A DNA stretch of 64,000 nt, taken from the NCBI RefSeq assembly GCF_015245355.1, contig NZ_CP063311.1, positions 2,904,507 to 2,968,506 of the forward strand, given 5' to 3'. The position numbers and the translations under genes are program-made. This document shows positions 45,934 through 55,320 of this stretch, in pieces. Within the stretch, counting starts at the first letter, position 1; each line of letters opens with the position of its first letter. The notes below the pieces were generated by a model that worked only from the letters and a program-made list of their open reading frames with translations, did not search any database and was not told the origin of the DNA. This stretch comes from Anabaenopsis elenkinii CCIBt3563. Lineage in GTDB: Bacteria; Cyanobacteriota; Cyanobacteriia; Cyanobacteriales; Nostocaceae.

Positions 45934-47028
45934 TTACTCAACACTCTGGTGGTGCATATGATGTAGCATTTCTGGCTCTATACCCATATCCCTAGTGTAA
46001 GGACTGAGAAATTCATCTGGGGACAAATCCGCAGGATTAACAGCAACCGCCTGCTTTAGGGTTTCGCTGCTAGCAACCAATTGTTCTTGCATCCAAGCGT
46101 CATAGGCTTCTTGGGTTTCTACTACTACTTGGGTTTTCATAGCTCCGTGGTAAGGGCCACAAAGTTCGGCACAAATCAAGTCATAAGTACCAGCTAATCT
46201 GGGCGTGAACCGAATTTCGCTTTGTCTACCGGGGATAGCATCTTGTTTGAGGCGGAACTCTGGAACCCAGAAGGCATGGATGACATCATTAGCTGTCATG
46301 TTGATTTCCACCTCCCGACCAACTGGGATGTGTAGCTCACCTGTAGTCACTCCTGTATCAGGATAGGTGAAAATCCAAGCATATTGTAACCCAGTAACAT
46401 TAACCCGTAATTCTGCTGGTAGAGCGGCTTTTTCCGGACTTCCCCCAATGGTGGGAGCCACACTACCTACACCAGGCGCATTCCGCTTTTGGGGAATTTG
46501 GTCAGCATTGCGGACTGCTGCTGTGGCTGGGTCTTCCATTGCCTCATCAGACTTTTCTTGATTTCTATTCTCTCCTATGCTAGGGGGTGTATCACTTAAA
46601 GTTGCCGCAATGGCAGCCCCCGGCATTGTCATAGACTCCTGAATCATCGGCGCTTCATGGACAGAATGGGGATCAAAGCCGCCAATGTCGTTATATACCT
46701 CAAAACTATAAACAGAAATACCCAGAACGATAATGGCTGGTATCGCCGTCCAGAGGATTTCTAAAGGCACATTCCCCTCAATTGGTGGCCCATCTTCGAG
46801 ATCATCAGCCCGTCGCCGGTATTTAATTACCGAGTAGATCAAAATACCTTCCACAAGTAAGAATATACCTGTGGAAACAATCATCATCGTGTTAAACAGA
46901 CCATCCACTAAAACGGCTTCGTCTGTGGCAGCTGTTGGCAACAGACCGTGATTTTGACCGTACCAAAGGCTCGATAGCGTTAGTAGGATGCCAATTAGTA
47001 GTGTCCAGATGGAACTTGGAATCTTCAC
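45934..47028 (-). CDS. ctaC: Cytochrome c oxidase subunit II
   Basis: A 364-residue CuA subunit. Two membrane helices lie at about 8-25 and 45-68. After them comes a polar stretch of about 70 residues (roughly 140-205) with Glu, Asp, Pro and Asn, between the second helix region and the cupredoxin domain. The domain has the conserved LQYAWIFTYP and the CuA site CAELCGPYHGAM with all six ligands in this motif and an upstream His in NDVIHAFWVPEF. Translation starts at GTG 47028. It takes electrons from cytochrome c6 or plastocyanin. First gene of ctaCDE. Confidence 0.96.
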   Translation of the reverse strand: MKIPSSIWTLLIGILLTLSSLWYGQNHGLLPTAATDEAVLVDGLFNTMMIVSTGIFLLVEGILIYSVIKYRRRADDLEDGPPIEGNVPLEILWTAIPAIIVLGISVYSFEVYNDIGGFDPHSVHEAPMIQESMTMPGAAIAATLSDTPPSIGENRNQEKSDEAMEDPATAAVRNADQIPQKRNAPGVGSVAPTIGGSPEKAALPAELRVNVTGLQYAWIFTYPDTGVTTGELHIPVGREVEINMTANDVIHAFWVPEFRLKQDAIPGRQSEIRFTPRLAGTYDLICAELCGPYHGAMKTQVVVETQEAYDAWMQEQLVASSETLKQAVAVNPADLSPDEFLSPYTRDMGIEPEMLHHMHHQSVE

Positions 47029-47442
47029 GGTTTACTTAAATGAATTTACTACTTTATCTCTATGCTACCCACTTACTAAGGTAGTTCAGGGAATTAAATC
47101 TGGAGTCTTATGGTTTTAAGATTTTATTAATTTTTCCCGCTAATTTACTAGTTTTCAGCATCAGATATGTATTTTATACATTTATGGCTAGAGCTAGATT
47201 AGTGTAAATGCTAGGTAAAATTCCCTAAATATTTCAGATTGGTAAAATTAATCAATAATTATTAATCGTTAACAAATTAAAAAATACCTAAAGCTCGGCT
47301 AAAACTAGCTAGAGTGATCCACAGTATAAGTGCAAGCCAATCTTTTCTACCAGGCTGCATAGGTTAGGGTGTAGATAGATTGGTACTCAAACTGGAAAAC
47401 TTTAACAGAAGCTCAACCAAGAGCAGGCGGAAGGTACTGTTC
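47029..47442. other. 414-bp divergent control region (ctaC / ctaA)
   Basis: Lies between the start codons of ctaC and ctaA, so it must hold both promoters. A strongly AT-rich part is at about 47110-47285. I see no coding frame. No regulator site could be named with confidence. Confidence 0.55.
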
Positions 47443-48423
47443 ATGAATCAAGTCCTAGAACAACAAAATGAAGCGGCAACCGCGCAGCAAAAGCCCCAAG
47501 AAATAATTCGTCGCTTGGTGTGGAAAATTTGCATAGCCACCTTGATTTTGATGGCCATAGGCAGTGCCACCCGTGTGATGAATGCTGGACTTGCTTGTCC
47601 AGACTGGCCATTGTGCTATGGGGAATTGGTGCCAACTAGACAAATGAATCTTCAAGTTTTCTTGGAGTGGTTTCACAGATTAGATGCGGGGTTAATTGGT
47701 TTAAGCGCCATAGCCCTGGCTGGGTTGTCCTGGTGGTATCGTCGTTGCTTACCCACTTGGCTGCCCTGGGCATCCACATTTGCCCTGTTTTTAATCGTCT
47801 TCCAAGGTATTTTGGGAGGACTTACCGTCACCCAACTGTTGCGGTTTGATATTGTTACCGCCCACCTGGGAACGGCGCTGTTATTTTTCACTACCCTACT
47901 AATTATTGGCATAGCCCTCACTCCCTATCAAGGAACTGGAACTGTTGGCAACTTACCTTGGTTTGGTCTAAGTGCGGTTATTTTTGTGTATCTACAAAGT
48001 ATACTAGGCGCTTTAGTAGGCTCTCGCTGGGCATTACACCAATGCTTTGGTGATTCTCAGCTTTGTAATGTGATGTATAGCCATATCTTTGGCTTGGTAC
48101 CGCCGACTGTAGCTACTTTGGCAGTGGTATTCATATCCTGGCGCACTCCAGCGCTCCATCCAGCTTTACGGCGACTGGCAACTATGGCGGGTGGGTTGTT
48201 AATGTTACAAATCTTCTTAGGAGTTGCTACTTTCCGATTACATCTCCAAGTCGAGCTTTTGACAGTTTCTCACCAGACTGTCGGGGCTGCTTTGCTGGGT
48301 ACTTTAGTCGCTTTTACAGTTCTAGCACTCCGTGACTGGGCTATGAGCCGTGAAATCAATGCTTACCCTGTTGTTTCAACAGCTACTGTTCCCAGTACAC
48401 CAGTAAATGGAACCAATGCATAA
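47443..48423 (+). CDS. ctaA: Heme A synthase
   Basis: A 326-residue membrane protein with eight helices, a COX15/CtaA type heme A synthase that oxidises the heme O methyl group to formyl. Two cysteine pairs are visible: GLACPDWPLCYGELVP and HQCFGDSQLCN. Conserved histidines lie in the even helices (EWFHRLDAGLIG, VTAHLGTALL, SHIFGLVPPT and SHQTVGAALL). ATG 47443 (MNQVLEQQ) is chosen over 47380. It heads the heme A genes, divergent from ctaCDE. Confidence 0.95.
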   Translation: MNQVLEQQNEAATAQQKPQEIIRRLVWKICIATLILMAIGSATRVMNAGLACPDWPLCYGELVPTRQMNLQVFLEWFHRLDAGLIGLSAIALAGLSWWYRRCLPTWLPWASTFALFLIVFQGILGGLTVTQLLRFDIVTAHLGTALLFFTTLLIIGIALTPYQGTGTVGNLPWFGLSAVIFVYLQSILGALVGSRWALHQCFGDSQLCNVMYSHIFGLVPPTVATLAVVFISWRTPALHPALRRLATMAGGLLMLQIFLGVATFRLHLQVELLTVSHQTVGAALLGTLVAFTVLALRDWAMSREINAYPVVSTATVPSTPVNGTNA

Positions 48424-48768
48424 GTTAATTTGGGTTGGTTTCCCCATTGTTATGTAGCTTCTTACCACCGGAGGAAATCAAGTTGCCATCACATCTGGCA
48501 ACAACCCCCTGGTATTAAAAGTGGTGGCACCATAAAAACCGAAACTGCTTGCACCCCAAAGAAAAGTCTCAACTTTCACCAGCTAGTCTGAAACCCGGGT
48601 ATATGGGGGCGCGGGGAAAGTTCAGGGAGTCTTGTCACAATCTTCCCGATCTTCTCCATCCTCCTCATCTTCCCCGTCTTCCCTGAGTCTGAGTCACTAT
48701 TTTTAATGTCAACTCAGTATGAGCAGGGCTGCATAAAAGTTGTTGAAAAATAAGGAACAAGAACTAAC
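48424..48768. other. 345-bp spacer between ctaA and ctaB
   Basis: No gene. Around 48630-48680 is a low-complexity, C/T-rich run of CTTCCC-like units on the plus strand, a repeat type seen between cyanobacterial genes. GAACAAG and a GGAAC run precede ctaB. Confidence 0.5.
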
Positions 48769-49722
48769 ATGATTGAGACTAATGTCTCTCGCCAAAACCA
48801 AACATTTCTCCAAGTCATCCAAAGCTACTACCAACTCACAAAGCCGCGGATTATTCCGTTGCTGTTGATTACCACGGCTGGAAGTATGTGGATTGCTGCT
48901 CAGGGACAGGTAGACCCATTGTTGCTGTTGGTAACTCTTACTGGTGGTACTTTGGCGGCTGCTAGCGCCCAGACTATTAACTGTATCTATGACCGGGATA
49001 TTGACTATGATATGGAACGGACACGTCATCGTCCGATCCCTTCTGGTAAGGTGCAGCCTCGTGATGCCCTAATTTTTGCCATCGCTCTGGCGGTGATGTC
49101 TTTCACTCTGCTAGCAGTATTCGCCAATTTACTCGCTGCTTGTCTTGCATTCTCCGGCATCGTCTTTTATGTTTTGATCTACACCCACTGGTTAAAACGC
49201 CACAGCACTCAAAATATTGTCATTGGTGGCGCTGCTGGAGCAATTCCCGCTTTAGTCGGTTGGGCGGCTGTAACAGGGACTTTAAGCTGGGCAGCATGGT
49301 TGCTTTTTGCCATAGTTTTCTTATGGACTCCTCCCCATTTCTGGGCCCTAGCCCTGATGATTCGGGATGATTACGCAAAAGTTGGTATTCCAATGTTACC
49401 TGTAGTTCAGGGTGATCTAGCAACGGTCAGGCAGATTTGGTACTATACACTGGTCACAGTTGGTACCACTATCTTACTTTTTTATCCTTTGCACGCCAGT
49501 GGATTTGTTTACGCCACCATCGCCCTCAGTCTGGGAGGATTATTTGTTCACAAATCTTGGCGTTTGTTACAAAGTCCAGAGGATCGCACTGTGGCTAGAG
49601 AGTTGTTTCTCTATTCCATCTCTTACATGATGCTATTATGTTTGGGTATGGTGATCGATAGTCTGCCAATTACCCATCATCTGATAAGTATGGTAATCAG
49701 CCAGTTGCATTTGATCAGTTAA
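48769..49722 (+). CDS. ctaB: Protoheme IX farnesyltransferase
   Basis: A 317-residue UbiA-family membrane enzyme that transfers farnesyl to heme b to make heme O. Two Asp-rich motifs are present: [19 protein letters not shown] near 65-84, which binds Mg-diphosphate, and [14 protein letters not shown] near 203-216. It starts at ATG 48769 behind AAGGAAC. Heme O is the substrate of CtaA encoded just upstream; both serve the ctaCDE oxidase. Confidence 0.96.
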   Translation: MIETNVSRQNQTFLQVIQSYYQLTKPRIIPLLLITTAGSMWIAAQGQVDPLLLLVTLTGGTLAAASAQTINCIYDRDIDYDMERTRHRPIPSGKVQPRDALIFAIALAVMSFTLLAVFANLLAACLAFSGIVFYVLIYTHWLKRHSTQNIVIGGAAGAIPALVGWAAVTGTLSWAAWLLFAIVFLWTPPHFWALALMIRDDYAKVGIPMLPVVQGDLATVRQIWYYTLVTVGTTILLFYPLHASGFVYATIALSLGGLFVHKSWRLLQSPEDRTVARELFLYSISYMMLLCLGMVIDSLPITHHLISMVISQLHLIS

Positions 49723-49897
49723 AGAATGGGATGGGATTCCCAAAAATCTGAGGGTGGGTTAGCCATTAGTAACCCCCCATCATTGATTCTGCTTATGTGA
49801 ATCTGAGCTTGTATGCCTGACTCAATCTCAACCCGGCTTTTAACTTAGATGTGTCGCGCTCCTGTATGCTATTGATATCAAGAATTATTCGACTACC

Positions 49898-50162
49898 AGA
49901 AAACGCGCACAGTGCCCCTGGTTTCTAACTATGGGGGTGTAGTGCGCTAGCGACTTTAGTCGCATTAGAACGATTGACTGGCTTTAGCCACAGTGATATA
50001 ATGGTCAAAGCGAGTAAAACAACCATTTACCCGCAGACTTGCAGCCGTGGGGCACACGGTCAAGATGCTTGCAGTTAGCGGAGCGGCGCGTTAGCGCGGG
50101 TAAATTCATTGGAATCCCCGTGAAGCAAGAATCCCCCGGCTTCTAGCCGTGGGGAGTGTCAA
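49898..50162 (+). mobile_element. 265-bp non-autonomous IS605-derived element (copy B)
   Basis: Flanked on the left by CTACC and ending GTGTCAA. The left about 70 bp match the left end of the element at 8806, including the GCGCAC/GTGCGC hairpin. The right about 122 bp match that element's tnpB tail and right end almost base for base. Between them lie about 65 bp with no counterpart there, with small palindromes (GCGACTTTAGTCGC, TGGCTTTAGCCA). There is no coding capacity. A second copy of equal length is at 60068-60332 on the other strand. It lies between ctaB and a CPBP gene. Confidence 0.88.
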
Positions 50163-50212
50163 AAATAAACACAGACAATTAGTATCTCAGCAGAATAGGA
50201 AACGCTATATCC

Positions 50213-51037
50213 TCATAAGAACCACAGAATTAACCCGGTTCCCAACACACAAATAATCCCTGCTCCCCCAGCTAGGGGTTTTTTGTTTTTACCAGTCCAC
50301 CATTCTGAGGCTTTACCAGTATAGCTAATTAGTTGTGCTGTATCTATGGTCGCGATCGCCCATACTAATGCTGTATGTAATCCCCAAGCTATACCCAAAC
50401 TGCCGCTATCAGCAATCCTGGCTAATACCAACATCATTCCCATCAGCCATAATCCAGGGAGTTGGGGTGTGGTTTCCTGTTGTTCCCATACTAAGTGCAC
50501 AAGGGCAAAAATTAAGCTGGAAATTGTTGCTGCTACCCACACTGGGTAATCATGCAGCAATTCAGTGAACAGGAAACCACGAAAAACTAACTCTTCTATA
50601 CCCCCAACTAACAAGGCTATCAATAAAATTGATGGTATGAACTTAATACTTGATTTTTCTAAATGGCACCACCCAAGCCAGAATTGCCAGGTAAACATCA
50701 TTGCTAGGCTCAATACTCCCAAAGCAAAACCTAGCGACCAGGAACCCAACAGGGAAACACTTACCACCAAGCCATAATCTGAAAAAGATTTATGGGATAG
50801 CCAAATAACTACCCAGAGAACCAGGGGGGCTAATAAGTAAAGTGGCACTAATAAAGGTATTTTTTGTTCTGGTTGTAAAGCTTTAGCTGGTTGCCAATTC
50901 ATTGTGATTGCGATGACTGCTGCTATTGGCAACCAGCATCCTATCCAGCTGATAAAAAATATCATCACCACAACTAGCGTTGAGGTATCTTGTATAAATG
51001 CTGCTACGGTATTGAATATTTTTATCAAAGTAGACAT
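50213..51037 (-). CDS. CPBP-family intramembrane protease
   Basis: A 274-residue protein with about eight hydrophobic segments. The CPBP (Abi) motifs are EELVFRGFLF near residues 145-154, FALVHL near 175 and an HTALVWA segment near 222. The family contains glutamyl/metal-dependent membrane proteases and proteins of immunity to bacteriocins. It is shorter than the CPBP protein at 19049 and lacks that protein's soluble front. Substrate unknown. Confidence 0.88.
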   Translation of the reverse strand: MSTLIKIFNTVAAFIQDTSTLVVVMIFFISWIGCWLPIAAVIAITMNWQPAKALQPEQKIPLLVPLYLLAPLVLWVVIWLSHKSFSDYGLVVSVSLLGSWSLGFALGVLSLAMMFTWQFWLGWCHLEKSSIKFIPSILLIALLVGGIEELVFRGFLFTELLHDYPVWVAATISSLIFALVHLVWEQQETTPQLPGLWLMGMMLVLARIADSGSLGIAWGLHTALVWAIATIDTAQLISYTGKASEWWTGKNKKPLAGGAGIICVLGTGLILWFL

Positions 51038-51204
51038 AAAAAAACACGATAGACTTCTTGCTTGTTAATCAAGACTCTACTAGAGTTTGTCACTTCTGCA
51101 AGGGGTCTAATCGTATTGTTTGCATCTTAGAAAATTCCAGCGCCGTGATGGTAGGAATCAGTTATCAAGCCTTGACTGTTAACTTATTCATACCATTGGC
51201 AAAC

Positions 51205-51636
51205 TTACTCTTCTAAATCCTCATCGGATTCTTCTGAGTCTATATCTCCTGAAGTCACCTTTTTATCGCTTTCTCCGAGTTGAATTAAGTGAATATGTTT
51301 ATATCCCAGTCTGATTTCAAACTCATCACCCGGCTTTAAGTTCATTGCCTTAGTGTAGGTAGCACCAATCACAATTTGACCGTTTTGATGAACGCTAACA
51401 CGATATGTCGGTTCACGACCACGACCATCTTTAGGAGCTTCGGGACTCAGGGGAATTCCTCTAGCCGATAGCAAAGCATCATAAAAATCTGTAAGATTGA
51501 CGCGAACTTGATTATTCTTAGTAATGGTGTAATATCCGCACTGCTTGGCTCTTTCTCGGCGTGGTAAATTAGACAGTTCTTTTACCTTAGCAAGCAATGC
51601 TTTTCCAGTTAATGGTGCGGTTGCAGTTTCAGTCAT
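51205..51636 (-). CDS. Cyanobacterial AbrB-like transcription regulator
   Basis: A 143-residue protein of the cyAbrB family. It begins with LTGKALLAKVKELSNLPRRERAKQCGYYTI, found only in cyanobacterial AbrB proteins, and ends in a C-terminal AbrB-like DNA-binding fold (YRVSVHQNGQIVIGATYTKAMNLKPGDEFEIRLG) followed by an acidic tail. cyAbrB1 (CalA) and cyAbrB2 act as global regulators of carbon, nitrogen and heterocyst genes; which paralogue this is I cannot tell. ATG 51636 is preferred to TTG 51645. Confidence 0.9.
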   Translation of the reverse strand: MTETATAPLTGKALLAKVKELSNLPRRERAKQCGYYTITKNNQVRVNLTDFYDALLSARGIPLSPEAPKDGRGREPTYRVSVHQNGQIVIGATYTKAMNLKPGDEFEIRLGYKHIHLIQLGESDKKVTSGDIDSEESDEDLEE

Positions 51637-53023
51637 TACGCTCAAATTTTCCTTACTCTCTCCAAACTGATAAACAAAGTTGTTTCATGCCAGTATTTGA
51701 CTACTCATGACTCTGGTGTGAGGGATAAATTCCTGTTTATAGGTTGAGCTACAAGCGCCTATATCATGTTCATCCACAACAGACTAGGGGTCATGGTGGC
51801 CACAAACATTAACTTCAGGGATTTTACGGCAATTTTTACCAGAAATCACCATGGCAAATCAATTGATTTTCTCTGTTGGCGCTACTGTAGCAGTGTCACT
51901 TTCAGCCCCCTGCACAAGTTATTTGAGTGTGACTACAAATAAGTCCTAGACCCAATAAACTGCTGGATTTCAACTTTCAGTGCTGTCCTTTATTACCTTT
52001 GAGTTGTGAGGTTTTCCCTACTCCGACTCTCCAGCCTAGGACAGCATAGTATGTGAATAGCCTGTTACGGACATACACCTTTGTTATGCCTGTAGAGACC
52101 TGAATTTTTTGTCTCTACATTACGAATTTACAAATCAGCATTAGCCGTGCTTATGCAGCTATTGGTACTGGATTTGTTGCCTCGTAATTTTATATTAAAT
52201 ACTAGCATGAACTAATAATAGCAAAATAATTGTTTAGTTTTTAATTGAACTGCCACCAAAAACTTCAATCTAAATATCTAACCTTGGGAAGGCAAAAAGT
52301 GGGTTTCATCCGAACTTTTGCCCTAGTGAATATTGCAGCGTGAGTTTTATAAAAATTAATCTAAATTTAGATGAGGAGTTTTGATAAGTGAGTAAAATGC
52401 CAAATTTCCTTGATTTTGTACAGACATCAACTAAGTGAGGACTCTTCTGCTGCTTTATTCTCGCCAGACAAAAAGCTAATATGGATTACCTACGTCTGTC
52501 TAGGGGAAGAATAAATTTTACTATATCTTGTAAATACTTGCTTCTTAGCGGATGTTACTCTACAGGTTTAGCGCTCACATATACACAAAAAAACCATGGT
52601 TTCGCAACTAGATTAGGGATTTTATGCGCCAATAGCAGCCATTGCTCTTCACATCAAGAGAGATTGAGAAACATTACTGGATTTAGTTGAGATATATTCA
52701 CGTGTGCAGAATATAAACCTAGCTTTTTCTCCTGAAAAACCTACTTGTGTTACTGCGAAACAATGAAGTCCAATGCTCCCCCCACCATAATTACCTGATT
52801 TGCCTTTGATTTGAGAGGTTGACAAGAATCTCACTTATAGCATCTCTACAAATTAAATTTGAATGGTTATCCTTAAACTAGAATCAGTTGCTCTTTGAGC
52901 AGTAGCCTATTAACACCCGGCTGGCCATTAAGAGCAACAAGAGTATAGCTCAAGAGTGACCACCAGCCTTGAATCACGATTTCCCAGGCTGGCAATATAA
53001 TTTGAAGATTGTGGTTGGTGATA
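51637..53023. other. 1.39-kb intergenic region without a supported gene
   Basis: The longest gene-poor stretch of the window. A perfect 9-bp inverted repeat (TGTAGAGAC 52091-52099 with GTCTCTACA 52111-52119) and a nearly perfect one (52291-52322, GGCAAAA...TTTTGCC) are visible. A 32-codon frame at 51851-51949 with a hydrophobic start and a 69-codon frame at 52481 are too weak to call. The region probably contains the cyAbrB and sdhB promoters. Confidence 0.55.
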
Positions 53024-54025
53024 ATGGAAGTTCTATTTAAAATCATTCGACAGCAACAAAATTTCTCCCCTGTTGTACAAACTTACCTTTTAGAGGTAGA
53101 TTCTGGCAATACAATCTTGGATTGCCTCAATCGCATTAAGTGGGAACAAGATGGAACACTCGCTTTTCGCAAAAATTGCCGCAATACGATTTGCGGTAGT
53201 TGTGCTATGCGAATTAATGGGCGTTCCGCCTTAGCTTGTAAGGAAAGTGTTGGTAGTGAACTAGCTAGATTACCGCAAATCCCCCCAGGGGAAAATAACC
53301 CCAACACCATTGGGGAAATTACAGTAGCTCCTTTAGGTAATATGCCCGTGATTAAAGATTTGGTTGTGGACATGAGTAGTTTCTGGAGTCATCTAGATGC
53401 AGTGGCTCCTTATGTAAGTACGGCGGCGCGACAAGTTCCGGAAAGGGAATTTTTACAAACACCACTGGAGCGATCGCGTCTTGATCAGACTGGTAATTGT
53501 ATCATGTGTGGTGCTTGCTACTCTGAATGTAATGCCCGTGAAGTCAATCCAGATTTTGTTGGTCCCCATGCTTTGGCCAAGGCCTATCGTATGGTAGCTG
53601 ACTCTCGTGATGCTGAAACCGAAAATCGCTTAGAAAGTTACAACCAAGGAACTAAAGGAGTTTGGGGTTGTACCCGTTGTTTCTACTGTGACTCAGTTTG
53701 TCCCATGGAGGTAGCACCATTAGAGCAAATCACAAAAATTAAACAGGAGATTTTGCAACGTAAACAGGCCCAAGACAGTCGCTCAATTCGCCACCGCAAA
53801 GTATTAGTAGATTTGGTGAAACAAGGTGGTTGGATCGACGAACGTCAATTTGGTATCCAAGTGGTTGGTAACTACTTTCAGGACCTGAAAGGATTACTCA
53901 GTCTTGCACCTCTTGGTTTACGAATGTTCCTTAGGGGTAAATTCCCACTTTCCTTTGAACCTTCCCAAGGTACTCAACAAGTGCGATCGCTGATTGAATC
54001 TGTGCAAAAGAACAGCACTGATTAA
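53024..54025 (+). CDS. sdhB: Succinate dehydrogenase/fumarate reductase iron-sulfur protein
   Basis: A 333-residue protein with an N-terminal [2Fe-2S] ferredoxin domain (CRNTICGSCAMRINGRSALAC near 52-72) and a C-terminal domain with two further clusters: CIMCGACYSECN and CTRCFYCDSVCP. It passes electrons from the flavoprotein to quinone. The protein is longer than typical SdhB (about 240-260), with an additional C-terminal part of about 80 residues, as in other cyanobacteria. ATG 53024 is preferred over the 53009 start. Its SdhA partner is not in the window. Confidence 0.94.
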   Translation: MEVLFKIIRQQQNFSPVVQTYLLEVDSGNTILDCLNRIKWEQDGTLAFRKNCRNTICGSCAMRINGRSALACKESVGSELARLPQIPPGENNPNTIGEITVAPLGNMPVIKDLVVDMSSFWSHLDAVAPYVSTAARQVPEREFLQTPLERSRLDQTGNCIMCGACYSECNAREVNPDFVGPHALAKAYRMVADSRDAETENRLESYNQGTKGVWGCTRCFYCDSVCPMEVAPLEQITKIKQEILQRKQAQDSRSIRHRKVLVDLVKQGGWIDERQFGIQVVGNYFQDLKGLLSLAPLGLRMFLRGKFPLSFEPSQGTQQVRSLIESVQKNSTD

Positions 54026-54046
54026 TAAATTCCCCAGTACCTATTT

Positions 54047-54577
54047 TTAGCGTGGCTCTTGAGGTATATTTAACTTTTGTCCTGATTGTTCATAAACTAA
54101 AATATCCCATTGACCATTGTTATTGTACTCAAACGCAATCCTCCGACCATCAGCGCTAATCGTAGGGTTGCGGACTTCTGCTGGTAAGTTATTAGTTAAA
54201 TTTCTAGATTGTCTAGTTTCTCGGTCATAGAGAAAAATAGTAGATCTTCCCTGACGACTAGCAGCAAAAACAATGTAGCGACCATTCTCAGCCACACTCG
54301 GATGAGATGCGATAGTATCGAAGGCATTCAAACCCGGTAAATCTACCAGGGTACGAGTTAGTGTATCGAACATATAAACATCTTGGCTGCCCCGGCGATC
54401 GCTCGTAAAAACAATATATCTCCCAGAAATTTGGGGATCTAGTTCCGAAGACGGACTGTTAAGACTCCGACCACCAGGATCAAAGGGATAATTGACTAAG
54501 CGAGGATAGCCCACACAGCCAACCAATAAGCCCAAGCTAGCAATAAATATGGGTATAAAAATAGTTTGATTATTCAT
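54047..54577 (-). CDS. PD40 (TolB-like propeller) lipoprotein
   Basis: A 176-residue protein. The signal sequence ends with the lipobox LVGC near residues 20-23. The mature part has three PD40 repeats: DPQISGRYIVFTSDRRGSQDVYMFD, HPSVAENGRYIVFAASRQGRSTIFLYD and NPTISADGRRIAFEYNNNGQWDILVY. That is only half of a full beta-propeller, so it probably dimerises or pairs with another protein. ATG 54577 gives the best signal. The neighbour at 54710-55261 is a paralogue. Confidence 0.85.
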   Translation of the reverse strand: MNNQTIFIPIFIASLGLLVGCVGYPRLVNYPFDPGGRSLNSPSSELDPQISGRYIVFTSDRRGSQDVYMFDTLTRTLVDLPGLNAFDTIASHPSVAENGRYIVFAASRQGRSTIFLYDRETRQSRNLTNNLPAEVRNPTISADGRRIAFEYNNNGQWDILVYEQSGQKLNIPQEPR

Positions 54578-54709
54578 GTGGTCATTAGTCAATGCTCATT
54601 AGACGAACAACTTAATAACTAACACCATTATTTAGTAAGAGTGGGGTGAATTTCCGGAAATCTATATCCTGGGGGTGGCGTAGGGAGAGAATTAATTAAC
54701 CACAGATGA

Positions 54710-55261
54710 TTATCTCAAACTAGCACCATTGGGAATATCTAATTCAATATTTGGTCCGCGGTCTAAAAGTTCAATATCCCATTGACCACGGCTAGCGGTT
54801 TCAAACACAATATAACGTCCATCTGCGCTAATTCCTGGATTTCTCAACCAGCCCCTATAACTGGGAGTAATAACTTGTGAATTTTGCGTAGCCCGATCAT
54901 AAAGTGCCACAACAGGTCTACCTTGATCACTTGTGAGATAAGCAATGTAACGTCCGGTATAACTCAAGCTTGGACTTTCAGTAATCGTCCGTGGTCGATT
55001 TAAACCTGGCGTGCTCACTAACCGTTGTTCTTGCAAGTCATAGACCAACAGTTGGTGACTACCATTACGATTAGATATAAATGCTAAAAAGCGACCATTT
55101 CCACTCAATGCAGGTTGCTCTTCAGTGTAGCGACTGTTGAGGGAAGTAGTCCCTAATGGTATTTCGTTGGCACTGCAAGATAACAATAAACTAGCAAAGC
55201 TAAAAACCAGGCTCCAACGAATTGGTCCTTGGAGCCAAAATCTAGGCCTAAGTATTTTCAC
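54710..55261 (-). CDS. PD40 (TolB-like propeller) lipoprotein, paralogue
   Basis: A 183-residue protein with a lipobox LLSC near residues 26-29 and three PD40 repeats: QPALSGNGRFLAFISNRNGSHQLLVYD, SPSLSYTGRYIAYLTSDQGRPVVALYD and NPGISADGRYIVFETASRGQWDIELLD. It parallels the downstream gene motif for motif, so the two arose by tandem duplication. Translation starts at GTG 55261. Together six repeats would make one complete propeller, an appealing but untested idea. Confidence 0.85.
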   Translation of the reverse strand: MKILRPRFWLQGPIRWSLVFSFASLLLSCSANEIPLGTTSLNSRYTEEQPALSGNGRFLAFISNRNGSHQLLVYDLQEQRLVSTPGLNRPRTITESPSLSYTGRYIAYLTSDQGRPVVALYDRATQNSQVITPSYRGWLRNPGISADGRYIVFETASRGQWDIELLDRGPNIELDIPNGASLR

Positions 55262-55320
55262 CTCAATTGTTTTCCATAACCTCCAGACCTAATGCACACC
55301 CCATCGTATTAGATAACACC

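Noticed and set aside
52481..52690. 69-codon open frame in the long intergenic region
   Set aside because: No start signal, low-complexity Ser/Leu-rich product, nothing similar recalled.
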